Assembly (NCBI RefSeq): GCF_027111315.2
Contig: NZ_CP114289.2
Location: forward strand, 1,550,001 to 1,614,000
Length of the DNA stretch: 64,000 bases
Reading direction: 5' to 3'
DNA from: Flavobacterium limnophilum
Lineage (GTDB): Bacteria; Bacteroidota; Bacteroidia; Flavobacteriales; Flavobacteriaceae
In this document: positions 27,754 through 37,562 of the stretch, piece after piece
How the letters are laid out: every line of letters starts with the position of its first letter
How positions within the stretch are numbered: position 1 is the first letter of the stretch
Notes under the pieces: generated by a model
The model's database searches: none
What the model was told of the DNA's origin: nothing
Seen by the model: only the letters and a program-made list of their open reading frames with translations
Translations under genes and position numbers: made by a program

Positions 27754-27802
27754 TTTTTACGATTATGTAAAAATGCCCCTGAAATTTTACATTTATGTAA
27801 AG
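27754..27802. promoter_or_regulatory. Two operator-like palindromes in the nifA-nifH gap
   Basis: TTTTTAC-N6-GTAAAAA at 27754-27773 and TTTTAC-N6-GTAAAG at 27785-27802 have the same TTAC-N6-GTAA core and centres 30 bases apart, about three helical turns. They lie in the 381-base divergent region and could bind a dimeric regulator controlling nifA, nifH or both. The protein is unknown. Confidence 0.5.
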
Positions 27803-27911
27803 TTGAAATCAAATAAAAATAGCTCCAAAAAAAATATTAAACTTTTTAATCCATTACAATTCAATGGTTTGTACAATTATAAAGAACACCTCTTTCCCTA
27901 AAACAATTGTA

Positions 27912-27929
27912 TTGGCATAGTGCTTGGCT
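27912..27929 (+). promoter_or_regulatory. Imperfect sigma54 promoter candidate for nifH
   Basis: TTGGCATAGTGCTTGGCT contains a -24-like TGGCA and a -12-like TTGGC, but the GG-to-GC spacing is one base longer than the strict consensus (GG-N11-GC). It is 36 bases before the nifH ATG, and no better match was found in the gap. Confidence 0.35.
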
Positions 27930-27952
27930 AATGCCTTTCAAACATTCATTAA

Positions 27953-28789
<837 letters not shown>

Positions 28790-28819
28790 TCCATTAAACC
28801 ATTTAAAAAAAACAGCATT

Positions 28820-29146
28820 ATGCAATTAATTAGAGCCATTGTAAGATCGGAGAAATCTCCAACTGTTATTAAAGCCTTGTTCGAATCCGGTTTTGTTGCC
28901 GTGACAAGAGTGCCCGTTGTGGGACGTGGAAAACAAAGAGGAATTAAAATAGGTGACATCACTTATGACGAAATCCCGAAAGACCTGCTAATGATTGTGG
29001 TCAACGACGACGACAAAGACTTTTCGATAAGAACCATCATGGAATCGGCACGAACAGGCGAAAAAGGAGCTTACGGAGACGGAAAAATATTTGTGTCTCC
29101 GGTAGAGGAAGCCTACACCATCAGTCGTGGCACCAAAGAACTTTAA
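28820..29146 (+). CDS. nifI1: Nitrogen regulatory PII-like protein NifI1
   Basis: 108 residues of the PII fold: MQLIRAIVRSEKSPTVIKALFESGFVAVTR, a T-loop in GRGKQRGIKIGDITYDEIPK, and GAYGDGKIFVSPVEEAYTISRG at the C-terminus, the family's ATP/2-oxoglutarate pocket. NifI1 and NifI2 form hetero-oligomers that bind the MoFe protein and switch off nitrogenase when ammonium is available (shown in Methanococcus and Methanosarcina). Placement between nifH and nifD is diagnostic. Begins 31 bases after nifH. Confidence 0.95.
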   Translation: MQLIRAIVRSEKSPTVIKALFESGFVAVTRVPVVGRGKQRGIKIGDITYDEIPKDLLMIVVNDDDKDFSIRTIMESARTGEKGAYGDGKIFVSPVEEAYTISRGTKEL

Positions 29147-29158
29147 AATTCGACAACT

Positions 29159-29536
29159 ATGAAGACCATCATCGCCATATTAAGAATTCACACCATGAAC
29201 CAAACGAAAAAAGCACTTTCCGATGCCGACATTCCATCATTTACCGCCACAGGCCAAGTGTATGGACGCGGAAAAGGAAAATGGGATGCCCAAGTCATGG
29301 AAGGCGTGAAAAACAACCAACCCGAAGCCATCGCGCTTTTGGGGCCTGAACCAAGACTTCGTTTGCACCGATTGCTTACCCTTACCGTTCCCGATTCAAA
29401 AGTCAAAACAGCCGTGCAAGTAATCATGGATGCCAACAGAACCAACGCTCCGGGTGACGGAAAAATATTTGTACTGCCCACATCGGAAGCACTTAGTATT
29501 CGTACGGGTGAGTTTGGCGACAGCGTATTGGATTAA
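29159..29536 (+). CDS. nifI2: Nitrogen regulatory PII-like protein NifI2
   Basis: 125 residues, second PII-family partner. KTIIAILRIHTMNQTKKALSDADIPSFTATGQVYGRGKGKWD shows the NifI2-type start; the T-loop region EGVKNNQPEAIALLGPEPRLRLHRLLTL is longer than in NifI1; the C-terminus carries APGDGKIFVLPTSEALSIRTGE. It works with NifI1 in reversible inhibition of the MoFe protein. Twelve bases separate the two genes, and nifD follows 17 bases later, so synthesis of the inhibitor pair is tied to that of its target. Confidence 0.95.
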   Translation: MKTIIAILRIHTMNQTKKALSDADIPSFTATGQVYGRGKGKWDAQVMEGVKNNQPEAIALLGPEPRLRLHRLLTLTVPDSKVKTAVQVIMDANRTNAPGDGKIFVLPTSEALSIRTGEFGDSVLD

Positions 29537-29553
29537 TACTAAAAACGAAAACT

Positions 29554-31182
29554 ATGTCTATAGATACTAAAACAAATGCATTTCCCGATCCATCGGATCT
29601 AATTGAGGAAATTTTAAACAAATACCCTAGCAAAGTAGGGAAAAAGAGATCCAAATCTTTGGTAACCAATGATCCAGAAGAAGATCAGGTAATGCAATCA
29701 AATATCCGAACCATTCCGGGAATCATTACCCAAAGAGGCTGCTGTTATGCCGGTTGCAAAGGAGTAATATTGGGGCCAACCCGCGACATCATCAATATCG
29801 TGCATGGGCCAATTGGATGTTCTTTCTACGCTTGGCTTACCAGAAGAAACCAAACCGATGCCGGTCTGGATGGCGAAAACTACATGAACTACTGTTTTTC
29901 GACAGACATGCAGGACACCAACATCGTGTACGGAGGAGAAAAAAAATTGGAAGCTGCCATTCGCGAAGCTTACGAAATATTCAAACCCCATTCCATCGGC
30001 GTGTTTTCAACTTGTCCAATTGGATTAATCGGTGACGACGTGCATGCGGTTTCCAAAAAGATGAAAGAAGAATTGGGCATCAACATTTTTGGATTCAGTT
30101 GCGAAGGTTACAAAGGGGTTAGCCAATCGGCCGGTCACCACATCGCCAACAACGGAATATTCAAACACGTGATTGGTTTGAACGACAAAGATCCGGGAGG
30201 AAAATTCAAATTGAACCTGCTGGGTGAATACAACATCGGTGGAGACTCCTTTGTCATCGAAAAATATTTTGAAGAAATGGGAATCACCTTGGTTTCAACT
30301 TTTAGCGGTAACTCCAGCATCCATCAATTCGAAAATGCCCACATGGCCGATTTGAATGCCGTAATGTGCCACCGATCCATCAATTACATCGCCGAAATGT
30401 TGGAACAAAAACACGGAATTCCTTGGATAAAAATCAACTTTATCGGAGCCGATGCCACGGCCAAATCCTTGATGAAAATTGCCGAATATTTCGAAGACGA
30501 AGGACTGATTGCCAAAGCCAAAACCATCATCGAAAGGGAAATGCTCGAAGTGAAAGCCGTCATCGAAGACGTGAAAAGCCGAACCGAAGGCAAATTGTGC
30601 ATGATGTACGTGGGAGGTTCAAGAGCACACCACTACCAAGAATTGTTTGGCGAAATCGGAATGCGCACCATCTCTGCCGGTTACGAATTTGGACACCGTG
30701 ACGATTACGAAGGTCGAAAAGTGATTGACAGCATCAAGATTGACGCCGACAGCAGAAACATCGAAGAACTCGAAGTGACCAAGGACGAAAAACTTTGGAG
30801 ACAAGATTTGGTGGACAAAAAATCTTCATTGGCAAACAATGGGTATGAATTCAGCCATTATGACGGAATGATGCCGGACATGGAAAAAAACAGTTTGGTT
30901 ATCGACGACATTTCACACTGGGAAACGGAGAAACTGATTGAATACTACAAACCGGACATCATTGGTGCAGGTATCAAGGAAAAATACGTCATCCAAAAAT
31001 ATGGCGTGCCGTTGAAACAGCTGCACAGTTACGATTACGGAGGCCCTTATGCCGGTTTTAGGGGTGCCGTCAATTTCTACAAGGATATCGACAAAATGGT
31101 GAACACCAAAATTTGGGGATTGATTCCACCGCCTTGGAAAAACCAGCCTGGATTAGTGGCAAAATTGGCCCACTCAGCTTAA
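29554..31182 (+). CDS. nifD: Nitrogenase MoFe protein alpha chain NifD
   Basis: 542 residues. P-cluster ligands are Cys63 (RGCCYAGCKG), Cys89 (HGPIGCSFYAW) and Cys154 (STCPIGLIGDD). FeMo-co ligands are Cys272 (VMCHRSINYI) and His491 (HSYDYGGPY); His195 and Gln191 near the cofactor (GVSQSAGHH) are conserved. The Cys272-His491 distance is about 52 residues longer than in Azotobacter NifD, the insertion known from Clostridium and other cluster III enzymes. All residues needed for a Mo nitrogenase are present. A small hairpin separates it from nifK. Confidence 0.98.
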   Translation: MSIDTKTNAFPDPSDLIEEILNKYPSKVGKKRSKSLVTNDPEEDQVMQSNIRTIPGIITQRGCCYAGCKGVILGPTRDIINIVHGPIGCSFYAWLTRRNQTDAGLDGENYMNYCFSTDMQDTNIVYGGEKKLEAAIREAYEIFKPHSIGVFSTCPIGLIGDDVHAVSKKMKEELGINIFGFSCEGYKGVSQSAGHHIANNGIFKHVIGLNDKDPGGKFKLNLLGEYNIGGDSFVIEKYFEEMGITLVSTFSGNSSIHQFENAHMADLNAVMCHRSINYIAEMLEQKHGIPWIKINFIGADATAKSLMKIAEYFEDEGLIAKAKTIIEREMLEVKAVIEDVKSRTEGKLCMMYVGGSRAHHYQELFGEIGMRTISAGYEFGHRDDYEGRKVIDSIKIDADSRNIEELEVTKDEKLWRQDLVDKKSSLANNGYEFSHYDGMMPDMEKNSLVIDDISHWETEKLIEYYKPDIIGAGIKEKYVIQKYGVPLKQLHSYDYGGPYAGFRGAVNFYKDIDKMVNTKIWGLIPPPWKNQPGLVAKLAHSA

Positions 31183-31186
31183 AAAG

Positions 31187-31202
31187 CTGGGTGGAGACCC
31201 AG
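31187..31202 (+). promoter_or_regulatory. Small hairpin between nifD and nifK
   Basis: CTGGGT-GGAG-ACCCAG forms a six-base-pair stem with a four-base loop and no T run. Without a T tract it is not a terminator; it could be an mRNA processing or stability element. Confidence 0.4.
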
Positions 31203-31239
31203 TGACAATACCATTTATAAACTTTAAATTAGAGAAATT

Positions 31240-32622
31240 ATGTTATTAAGACATACCACAAAAGATATAGTAGAAAGGACTTCTTTAACTATCAATCCAG
31301 CCAAAACTTGCCAACCCGTGGGAGCCATGTATGCCGCCCTCGGAATTCACGGATGCCTGCCGCACAGTCACGGTTCGCAAGGTTGTTGCTCCTACCACAG
31401 GACGGCCTTGACGCGACATTACAAGGAACCCATTATGGCAGCAACCAGCTCGTTTACCGAAGGTTCTTCCGTTTTTGGCGGACAAGCCAACTTGATGGAA
31501 GCCATCGACAATATTTTCACCATTTACGAACCGGACATCATTGCTGTTCATTCCACTTGTCTATCGGAAACCATTGGGGACGACTTGACGCAAATTGTGG
31601 AAAAAGCCAATGCCAATGGCAAAATCCCGGAAGGAAAATACGTGATTTATTGCAACACGCCTAGTTATATCGGTTCCCACGTTACGGGATATTCCAATAT
31701 GGTGAGCGGCATCGTGAAATGTTTGGCCACTTCCACGGGAGTTAAAAACGACAAAATAAACCTCATATCGGGTTGGGTGGAACCATCGGACATGAGGGAA
31801 GTAAAAAGAATCGCGACACTTATGGGAGCTCCATTCACGCTTTTCCCGGACACTTCCGACGTGGTGGATGCACCGCAAACGGGTACTTTCGAAATGTATC
31901 CAAAAGGCGGAACCAAAATTCCGGACCTGATTGCTTCCGGCGACAACAAAGCGACTTTGGCTTTTGGCGAATGGGCTACGGCCGATGCAGCCACCAAATT
32001 AAACATCAAATGCAAGGTGCCGTTTGAAGTGACCGACCTACCCATTGGAGTAAGGGCCACCGACCGTTTCATCATGAAAATGTCAGAATTGGCAGAAGTA
32101 AGCATTCCCGACGAAATCACTGCCGAAAGAGGAAGATTGGTCGACATGATTACCGACATGCAACAGTATTTGCACGGCAAACGCGTGGCCTTGTTTGGAG
32201 ATCCAGACCAACTGATTCCACTAGCCGAGTTCTTGTTGGACATGAACATGAAACCGGTGTACATCGTTTCAGGTACTCCTGGCAAAAAAATGCACAGAAG
32301 ATTGGAAGAAATGATTTTGCCAATTGTTCCCGAAGCCAAATTCCAAAACGGTTTGGGAGCCGACATGTATTTGTTGCACCAATGGATCAAGGAAGAAGGT
32401 GTCGATTTGTTGATTGGAAACACCTACGGCAAATACATTGCCAGAGATGAAAACACGCCGTTCCTGAGAATGGGATTCCCAATCCTGGATCGCGTGGGTC
32501 ACTCCTATTTTCCGACTTTGGGCTATATGGGAGGTCTTCGAATTTTGGAAAAAATCCTGGGATTAATCATGGACAAACAAGATGCAGAATCCTCTGAATC
32601 TGAATTCGAATTAACAATGTAA
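31240..32622 (+). CDS. nifK: Nitrogenase MoFe protein beta chain NifK
   Basis: 460 residues. P-cluster ligands are Cys24 (AKTCQPVGA), Cys49 (GSQGCCSYHR) and Cys107 (HSTCLSETIGDD). Compared with Azotobacter NifK (first ligand Cys70) the N-terminus is about 46 residues shorter, as in cluster III proteins. NifK pairs with NifD in the alpha2-beta2 MoFe protein, the site of N2 reduction. GNTYGKYIARDENTPFLRMGFPILDRVGH near the C-terminus is conserved. The last ~12 residues are acidic. Confidence 0.98.
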   Translation: MLLRHTTKDIVERTSLTINPAKTCQPVGAMYAALGIHGCLPHSHGSQGCCSYHRTALTRHYKEPIMAATSSFTEGSSVFGGQANLMEAIDNIFTIYEPDIIAVHSTCLSETIGDDLTQIVEKANANGKIPEGKYVIYCNTPSYIGSHVTGYSNMVSGIVKCLATSTGVKNDKINLISGWVEPSDMREVKRIATLMGAPFTLFPDTSDVVDAPQTGTFEMYPKGGTKIPDLIASGDNKATLAFGEWATADAATKLNIKCKVPFEVTDLPIGVRATDRFIMKMSELAEVSIPDEITAERGRLVDMITDMQQYLHGKRVALFGDPDQLIPLAEFLLDMNMKPVYIVSGTPGKKMHRRLEEMILPIVPEAKFQNGLGADMYLLHQWIKEEGVDLLIGNTYGKYIARDENTPFLRMGFPILDRVGHSYFPTLGYMGGLRILEKILGLIMDKQDAESSESEFELTM

Positions 32623-32683
32623 AAATGATACATACAGTGGTTTAAAAGCGATAAAATGAATCAATAATTTAAAGGCAAAACAC

Positions 32684-34018
32684 ATGGAATCGATACTTAA
32701 AGGCAGACAAAACCAGATAATGACCAAGGGTACGGATTCGCATGAACTAAGTTGCGACAAATCGAGTCTGGCAGGATCCGTGAGCCAAAGAGCTTGCGTG
32801 TTTTGCGGCTCTAGGGTGGTGCTCTACCCTATTTCCGATGCCCTTCATTTGGTGCATGGACCTATTGGTTGCGCTGCTTACACTTGGGACATCAGGGGTT
32901 CGTTGTCGTCGGGACCGCAAATCCACCGACTTAGTTTCTCGACGGACATCAAGGAAAAACAAGTCATTTTTGGAGGCGAAAAAACCTTGAAAAGCGCCCT
33001 TGTCGAATTGATAGCCGAATACAAACCCAAAGCGGCTTTCGTGTATTCCACTTGTATTGTCGATTTGATTGGAGATGACGTGGAAAGCGTTTGCAAAAAC
33101 GTGACCAAAGAAACAGGGATTGAAGTGATAACGGTACAAGCACCCGGTTTTGCCGGTACCAAAAAAGACGGTTACAAAGTCGCCTGTGATGCGCTGATGA
33201 AACTCGTTGGAACCAAGGGAAATGAGGAAACGATTCCCAACAGCATCAACATTATTGGCGATTTCAACCTTGCCGGCGAGCTGTATTTATTGCGCGATTA
33301 TTACGAAAAAATGGGCGTTCACATTTTGGCCACCATTACCGGCGATGGGCGCGTGGATGCCGTTCGTCAATCCCACAAAGCGGCGTTGAACATTGTGCAG
33401 TGTTCCGGCTCCATGAGCAATCTGGCCATGCAAATGGAAAAGAAATATCAAATCCCGAATTTGAGAGTTTCCTATTTTGGCATAGAAGACATGTCCGATG
33501 CGCTGTATAATGTAGCCCGCTTTTTCGACAACCAGGACATGATGGACAAAGCCATCGAATTGGTTCGAACCGAAGTGAGCGATTTATTGCCCAAACTCGA
33601 ATTTTACAAAAAAGCCCTGAAGGGAAAAAAAGCGGCCATCTACGTGGGTGGCGCTTTCAAGGCTATTTCGCTGATAAAAGCCTTGCGAATGATTGGCGTA
33701 AAAACGGTGGTCGTGGGTTCCCAAACAGGAAACAAGGAAGATTACCTGACCATGAAAAACCTCAGTGATGAAGGAACCATTTTGGTCGACGACACCAACC
33801 CTTTGGAATTAACCCAATTGGTCAAACGCACCAACGCCGACATCCTGATTGGCGGCGTCAAGGAAAGACCCATTGCCTATAAATTGGGCTTGGGATTTTG
33901 CGACCACAACCACGAACGTAAACTGGCTTTGGCGGGTTACGAAGGGATGCTGAATTTCGCCAAGGAAATTTACGCCACCGCAATGAGTCCTGTTTTTCAA
34001 TTCACCAAAAACAAATAG
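32684..34018 (+). CDS. nifE: FeMo-cofactor assembly scaffold NifE
   Basis: 444 residues, paralogous to NifD. Cluster ligands corresponding to P-cluster positions are Cys38/Cys41 (ACVFCGSR), Cys63 (GPIGCAAYTWD) and Cys124 (STCIVDLIGDD); Cys240 (IVQCSGSMSN) corresponds to the cofactor-binding cysteine. There is no NifD-like long insertion. With NifN it forms the scaffold on which NifB-co becomes FeMo-co with Mo and homocitrate. The start ATG 32684 follows a 61-base gap after nifK. It ends two bases before nifN. Confidence 0.96.
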   Translation: MESILKGRQNQIMTKGTDSHELSCDKSSLAGSVSQRACVFCGSRVVLYPISDALHLVHGPIGCAAYTWDIRGSLSSGPQIHRLSFSTDIKEKQVIFGGEKTLKSALVELIAEYKPKAAFVYSTCIVDLIGDDVESVCKNVTKETGIEVITVQAPGFAGTKKDGYKVACDALMKLVGTKGNEETIPNSINIIGDFNLAGELYLLRDYYEKMGVHILATITGDGRVDAVRQSHKAALNIVQCSGSMSNLAMQMEKKYQIPNLRVSYFGIEDMSDALYNVARFFDNQDMMDKAIELVRTEVSDLLPKLEFYKKALKGKKAAIYVGGAFKAISLIKALRMIGVKTVVVGSQTGNKEDYLTMKNLSDEGTILVDDTNPLELTQLVKRTNADILIGGVKERPIAYKLGLGFCDHNHERKLALAGYEGMLNFAKEIYATAMSPVFQFTKNK

Positions 34019-34020
34019 CC

Positions 34021-35406
34021 ATGGAAAAAGCAATCGACATCATCGAAAAAGAAAAAGCCTTTACCTCCACGCGCAACGCCTGCAAAGTATGCACACCATT
34101 GGGCGGAAGCATCGTCTTCAAGGGAATCGAAGGTTGTGTGCCACTGATTCATGGTTCACAAGGCTGTGCTACCTACATCAGACGCTATTTAATCAGCCAT
34201 TACAAAGAACCCGTGGACATTGCTTCGACCAATTTCACCGAAGAAACAGCCATTTTTGGAGGCGAGAACAACTTGTTCATCGCCATAAAAAACGTGACGG
34301 AACAATACAATCCCAAAATAATCGGCATTGCCACCACTTGCCTGAGTGAAGTGATTGGGGACGACATGCGCAAAATCATCCACAAATACAAAACCGAAAA
34401 TGAAGGTAATCCCAACTTGCCGGAATTGGTATTCGTGAACACCCCCAGTTTTATGGGAACACACATCAACGGTTTTCACGACACGGTTTTGTCGCTGGTC
34501 AAAGCATTTGCTACCAGAAATCAAGTGGCGCACAGCGTAAATATTTTTCCGGGTTTTCTCTCTCCAGCCGATTTGCAACTGTTGAAAGAAATCTTCGAAG
34601 ACCTGGCCATCAACGCCGTCATGGTTCCCGATTATTCCGATATTTTGGACAATGAATATACGGGCGAATACGAAAAATTGCCCAAAGGCGGAACCACCAT
34701 CAAGGAACTGCAGGATACGGCTTGCGCCAAGGCATCGCTGGAATTGGGGTATATTTTGAATAAATCAAATCCCAATTCGCAATCGGCAGCCGAGTTTTTG
34801 GAATCCGATTTTGATGTGCCTCGAATCAATTTGAACATTCCCATAGGCATCAAGGCCACGGACGCTTTTTTTGAAGCCCTCGAAAAACTAGCAAACACCA
34901 AAACGCCCGAAAAATATACCAAACAACGCGGAAAATTAGTGGATGCGTATGTGGATGGACACAAATATGTCTTTGGAAAAAAGGCAGTGGTTTATGGTGA
35001 AGAAGATTTCGTGATTGCCATGATTGCCTTCTTGGAAGAAATCGGAATCGAAACCGTGCTCTGTGCATCGGGTGGCGACAGCGGACTGTTGAAAACCGTG
35101 ATTCAGGAAAAAATCAACCCCAGAACGGATATTCTAATCCACGACAATTTCGATTTTGAAGAAATAGCCACCGTCTGCAAGGAATTGAAACCTGACATCC
35201 TCATTGGCAACAGCAAAGGCTATTATATCGCTCGCGAACTGGGAATTCCCTTGGCCAGAGTGGGTTTCCCCATTCACGACAGATTGGGCGGAGCACGCAT
35301 CAAACACATTGGTTACGAAGGAACGCAACAATTGTTTGACATGATTGCCAACATCTTGATTCAACAAATGCAGGATCATTCGCCGGTGGGATACAAGTAC
35401 ATGTAA
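34021..35406 (+). CDS. nifN: FeMo-cofactor assembly scaffold NifN
   Basis: 461 residues, paralogous to NifK, with Cys24 (ACKVCTPLGG), Cys39/Cys49 (GIEGCVPLIHGSQGCATYIR) and a Cys near 108 (TTCLSEVIGDDM). Retention of the GSQGC cysteine makes it look very like NifK; the assignment to NifN rests on its position next to nifE and on a second, better nifK beside nifD. It starts two bases after the nifE stop, so the two scaffold subunits are translationally coupled. Confidence 0.95.
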   Translation: MEKAIDIIEKEKAFTSTRNACKVCTPLGGSIVFKGIEGCVPLIHGSQGCATYIRRYLISHYKEPVDIASTNFTEETAIFGGENNLFIAIKNVTEQYNPKIIGIATTCLSEVIGDDMRKIIHKYKTENEGNPNLPELVFVNTPSFMGTHINGFHDTVLSLVKAFATRNQVAHSVNIFPGFLSPADLQLLKEIFEDLAINAVMVPDYSDILDNEYTGEYEKLPKGGTTIKELQDTACAKASLELGYILNKSNPNSQSAAEFLESDFDVPRINLNIPIGIKATDAFFEALEKLANTKTPEKYTKQRGKLVDAYVDGHKYVFGKKAVVYGEEDFVIAMIAFLEEIGIETVLCASGGDSGLLKTVIQEKINPRTDILIHDNFDFEEIATVCKELKPDILIGNSKGYYIARELGIPLARVGFPIHDRLGGARIKHIGYEGTQQLFDMIANILIQQMQDHSPVGYKYM

Positions 35407-35470
35407 CCGAGAATTCCAGCATAAACAATAACTATAATTGAACAGTACAGAACCATTAAAAGACAAGAAC

Positions 35471-36742
35471 ATGGAAAACACGACAGCTTTAAATAAGGTA
35501 CACCCTTGCTTTGACAAGGAAGCAAAAATGAAATATGCCCGAATTCATATTCCGGTAGCGCCTAAATGTAATGTTCAATGTGGGTATTGCAACAGAAAAT
35601 ACGATTGTGTCAACGAAAGCCGCCCTGGCGTGACCAGTTCCATTTTGAAACCTTTTCAGGCACTGAATTACATCCGGGCCATTTCGCAAAAAATCACGAA
35701 CATCTCGACCATCGGGATTGCAGGCCCTGGAGATGCTTTTGCCGAACCGGAAAAAACATTGGAATCCATTCGATTGATCAAAAAAGAGTTTCCCGACAAA
35801 ATATTTTGCCTTTCTTCAAACGGTTTAAACGTCCTGCCTTACATCGATGAAATTGCGGAATTAAATGTGACCCACGTGACCTTGACCATCAACAGTTTCA
35901 GGTTGGAAACCCTGCAAAAAATCTACACCTGGGTGCGTCACGACAAAAAAGTCTATCGAGGCATCGAAGCCGCCAAAGTAATGCTGAGCCAACAAGGAGA
36001 AACCTTGAAAGCCCTGGTGGCCAAAGGCATTGTCGTAAAAATAAACAGCGTTATCATTCCCGGAGTCAACGAAACCGAAATGGAAGAAGTCGCTGAAAAA
36101 GTCGCCGAATTGGGTGCCACGACTATGAACTGCATTCCGCTAATTCCAACCGAGGGAAGTGCTATGGAAGGCCTTGAAAAACCAACGGGAGAAATGGTTC
36201 GAAACATCATTCGCTCCATCCACAAATTCATAAAACCAATGACCCATTGCGCCCGTTGCCGAGCCGATGCCGCAGGAATGCTGGGAAAAGACGACACCGG
36301 AGCCTACAAATTGATTGAACAATGTTCCGTGATGCCGACAGCGATTGACAAAACAAGACCCTACGTGGCCATCGCCAGTTACGAAGGCTTGATGATCAAC
36401 AAACACTTGGGAGAAGCGGACGACTTTCTAATTTACAAACAAACCGACACGGGTTATGAATTGGTCGAAAAGCGATTGGCTCCTCCAAAAGGAATGGGAG
36501 ACTTGCGCTGGATCAACCTCGCCAAAAAACTGAACGATTGTTCGTATATCTTGGTCAACGGCGTGGGAGCCAAACCGGTGGATTTGCTTCAAAAAGTGGG
36601 AATCGCCGTGGTGGAAATGTCGGGCTTGATTGACGACGGACTCGATGCGGTTTACAAAGGCATCAAGCTGAAATCGGTAATCAAGACCACCATGACCAAA
36701 TGCGGCAGCAGTTGCGGTGGCAATGCCTTGGGTTGCGGATAG
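35471..36742 (+). CDS. nifB: NifB, radical SAM FeMo-cofactor synthase
   Basis: 423 residues from ATG 35471. The radical SAM motif is Cys33-X3-Cys37-X2-Cys40 (CNVQCGYC); the TIGIAGPGDAFAEPEKT and HCARCRADAAG segments are NifB hallmarks. A NifX-like C-terminal domain (~300-405) follows, and the last residues are Cys-rich (TKCGSSCGGNALGCG). NifB fuses two 4Fe-4S clusters and inserts the central carbide to make NifB-co. An in-frame TTG at 35438 is possible but unnecessary. Follows nifN by 64 bases; a repeat element follows. Confidence 0.97.
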   Translation: MENTTALNKVHPCFDKEAKMKYARIHIPVAPKCNVQCGYCNRKYDCVNESRPGVTSSILKPFQALNYIRAISQKITNISTIGIAGPGDAFAEPEKTLESIRLIKKEFPDKIFCLSSNGLNVLPYIDEIAELNVTHVTLTINSFRLETLQKIYTWVRHDKKVYRGIEAAKVMLSQQGETLKALVAKGIVVKINSVIIPGVNETEMEEVAEKVAELGATTMNCIPLIPTEGSAMEGLEKPTGEMVRNIIRSIHKFIKPMTHCARCRADAAGMLGKDDTGAYKLIEQCSVMPTAIDKTRPYVAIASYEGLMINKHLGEADDFLIYKQTDTGYELVEKRLAPPKGMGDLRWINLAKKLNDCSYILVNGVGAKPVDLLQKVGIAVVEMSGLIDDGLDAVYKGIKLKSVIKTTMTKCGSSCGGNALGCG

Positions 36743-36793
36743 TTTTTTAAAACTCTAATGCACACTTTGACTTTTTATCCAATAAAAAAATTG

Positions 36794-36921
36794 AAACACA
36801 TAGAAAGATAGAAAAAAAGAGTTTGATAGCCCATTTCTTGGGTTCGCATAGCTATGATTTTCTATAAAAAGTGAAACGACTAAACAACATCAACAGTAGC
36901 TATGTTTCTATGTGTTTAAAA
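36794..36921. repeat. ~130-bp nif-region repeat, copy A
   Basis: Terminal inverted repeats AAACACATAGAAAGATAG and CTATGTTTCTATGTGTTT, with an internal GGGTTCGCATAGCTATG and AAGTGAAACG. It lies in the gap between nifB and the ferredoxin gene. Copies B, C and D occupy later gaps in the same gene cluster. Confidence 0.85.
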
Positions 36922-36956
36922 AAATACATTTCATTCACTCAAAAAAAAATATCAAA

Positions 36957-37265
36957 ATGAAAAAGCCGGATTATTTAATACTATTATGCAACTCCTACCG
37001 AATGGTGGGGGAAGCCAAAGGCACCTGCCTCAAAAGAGGTTCGTCCGATTTGATTCAATACCTCACCGAGGAAGCCGCCGACAGGGGTTTGGATGTTGCC
37101 GTGACCACGACGGCCTGCCTTAACATTTGTCCTCAAGGTCCCGTGATTATTATCCAACCCAATAATTATTGGTACGGAGGAATCACCACCGAAGAAAAAA
37201 TTGACGAAGTATTGGACGCACTGGAAGACAACAAGGCGGTGGAAGCCTATTTAATCTCCGATTAA
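36957..37265 (+). CDS. Thioredoxin-like 2Fe-2S ferredoxin
   Basis: 102 residues from ATG 36957 (upstream in-frame TTG at 36912 lies in the repeat). Cluster ligands are probably Cys11, Cys24, Cys54 and Cys58 (LLCNSYRMVGEAKGTC, then ACLNICPQGPV), the spacing of the thioredoxin-like 2Fe-2S ferredoxins of Clostridium and Azotobacter, the latter encoded in the nif region. It may bring electrons to nitrogenase or serve cofactor assembly. The following YWYGGITTEEKIDEVLD is also family-typical. Downstream is a two-hairpin repeat. Confidence 0.92.
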   Translation: MKKPDYLILLCNSYRMVGEAKGTCLKRGSSDLIQYLTEEAADRGLDVAVTTTACLNICPQGPVIIIQPNNYWYGGITTEEKIDEVLDALEDNKAVEAYLISD

Positions 37266-37302
37266 TACCGTTTTGCTTTTGATTTTACTGGAAAAAAAAA
37301 GC

Positions 37303-37438
37303 ACCGTCACTTCGAGTGATTTTGAATGGTAATGCGACAGCTTTACTATTCAAAATTGTATCGAGAAGTTTTCAATATTGGAGTTCTCGATACATTTTAT
37401 TAAAAAAAGCTATCGCATTTTTTAATAAAACACTCGAA
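37303..37438. repeat. Two-hairpin repeat, copy 1 (inverted partner of 40272-40408)
   Basis: Begins CACCGTCACTTCGAGTGATT and contains AATGCGACAGCTTTACTATT, TGTATCGAGAAG, then CTCGATACATTTTATTAAAA and GCATTTTTTAATAAAACAC. The whole ~135 bp reappears as a near-identical reverse complement 3 kb away, on the other side of nifV. Confidence 0.85.
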
Positions 37439-37562
37439 CAGACGCGTACATTTAAATTAATTTATCACAGTAAATTTAAAACCTAAACGGGATAAGTCAG
37501 GAGGAATCCTTTTGCAGTAGCCTGATTGTAGAAAACGTTTTACCAATTAACAACTCTTGATT

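Noticed and set aside
27590..27901. 103-codon open frame in the nifA-nifH gap
   Set aside because: Very AT-rich low-complexity product (runs of Asn, Ile, Lys), overlaps the regulatory palindromes, no plausible start context.
34021..35406. Second nifK or vnf/anf-type beta subunit instead of nifN
   Set aside because: Position directly after nifE, divergence from the nifK beside nifD, and absence of a delta subunit gene (vnfG/anfG) make NifN the better call.
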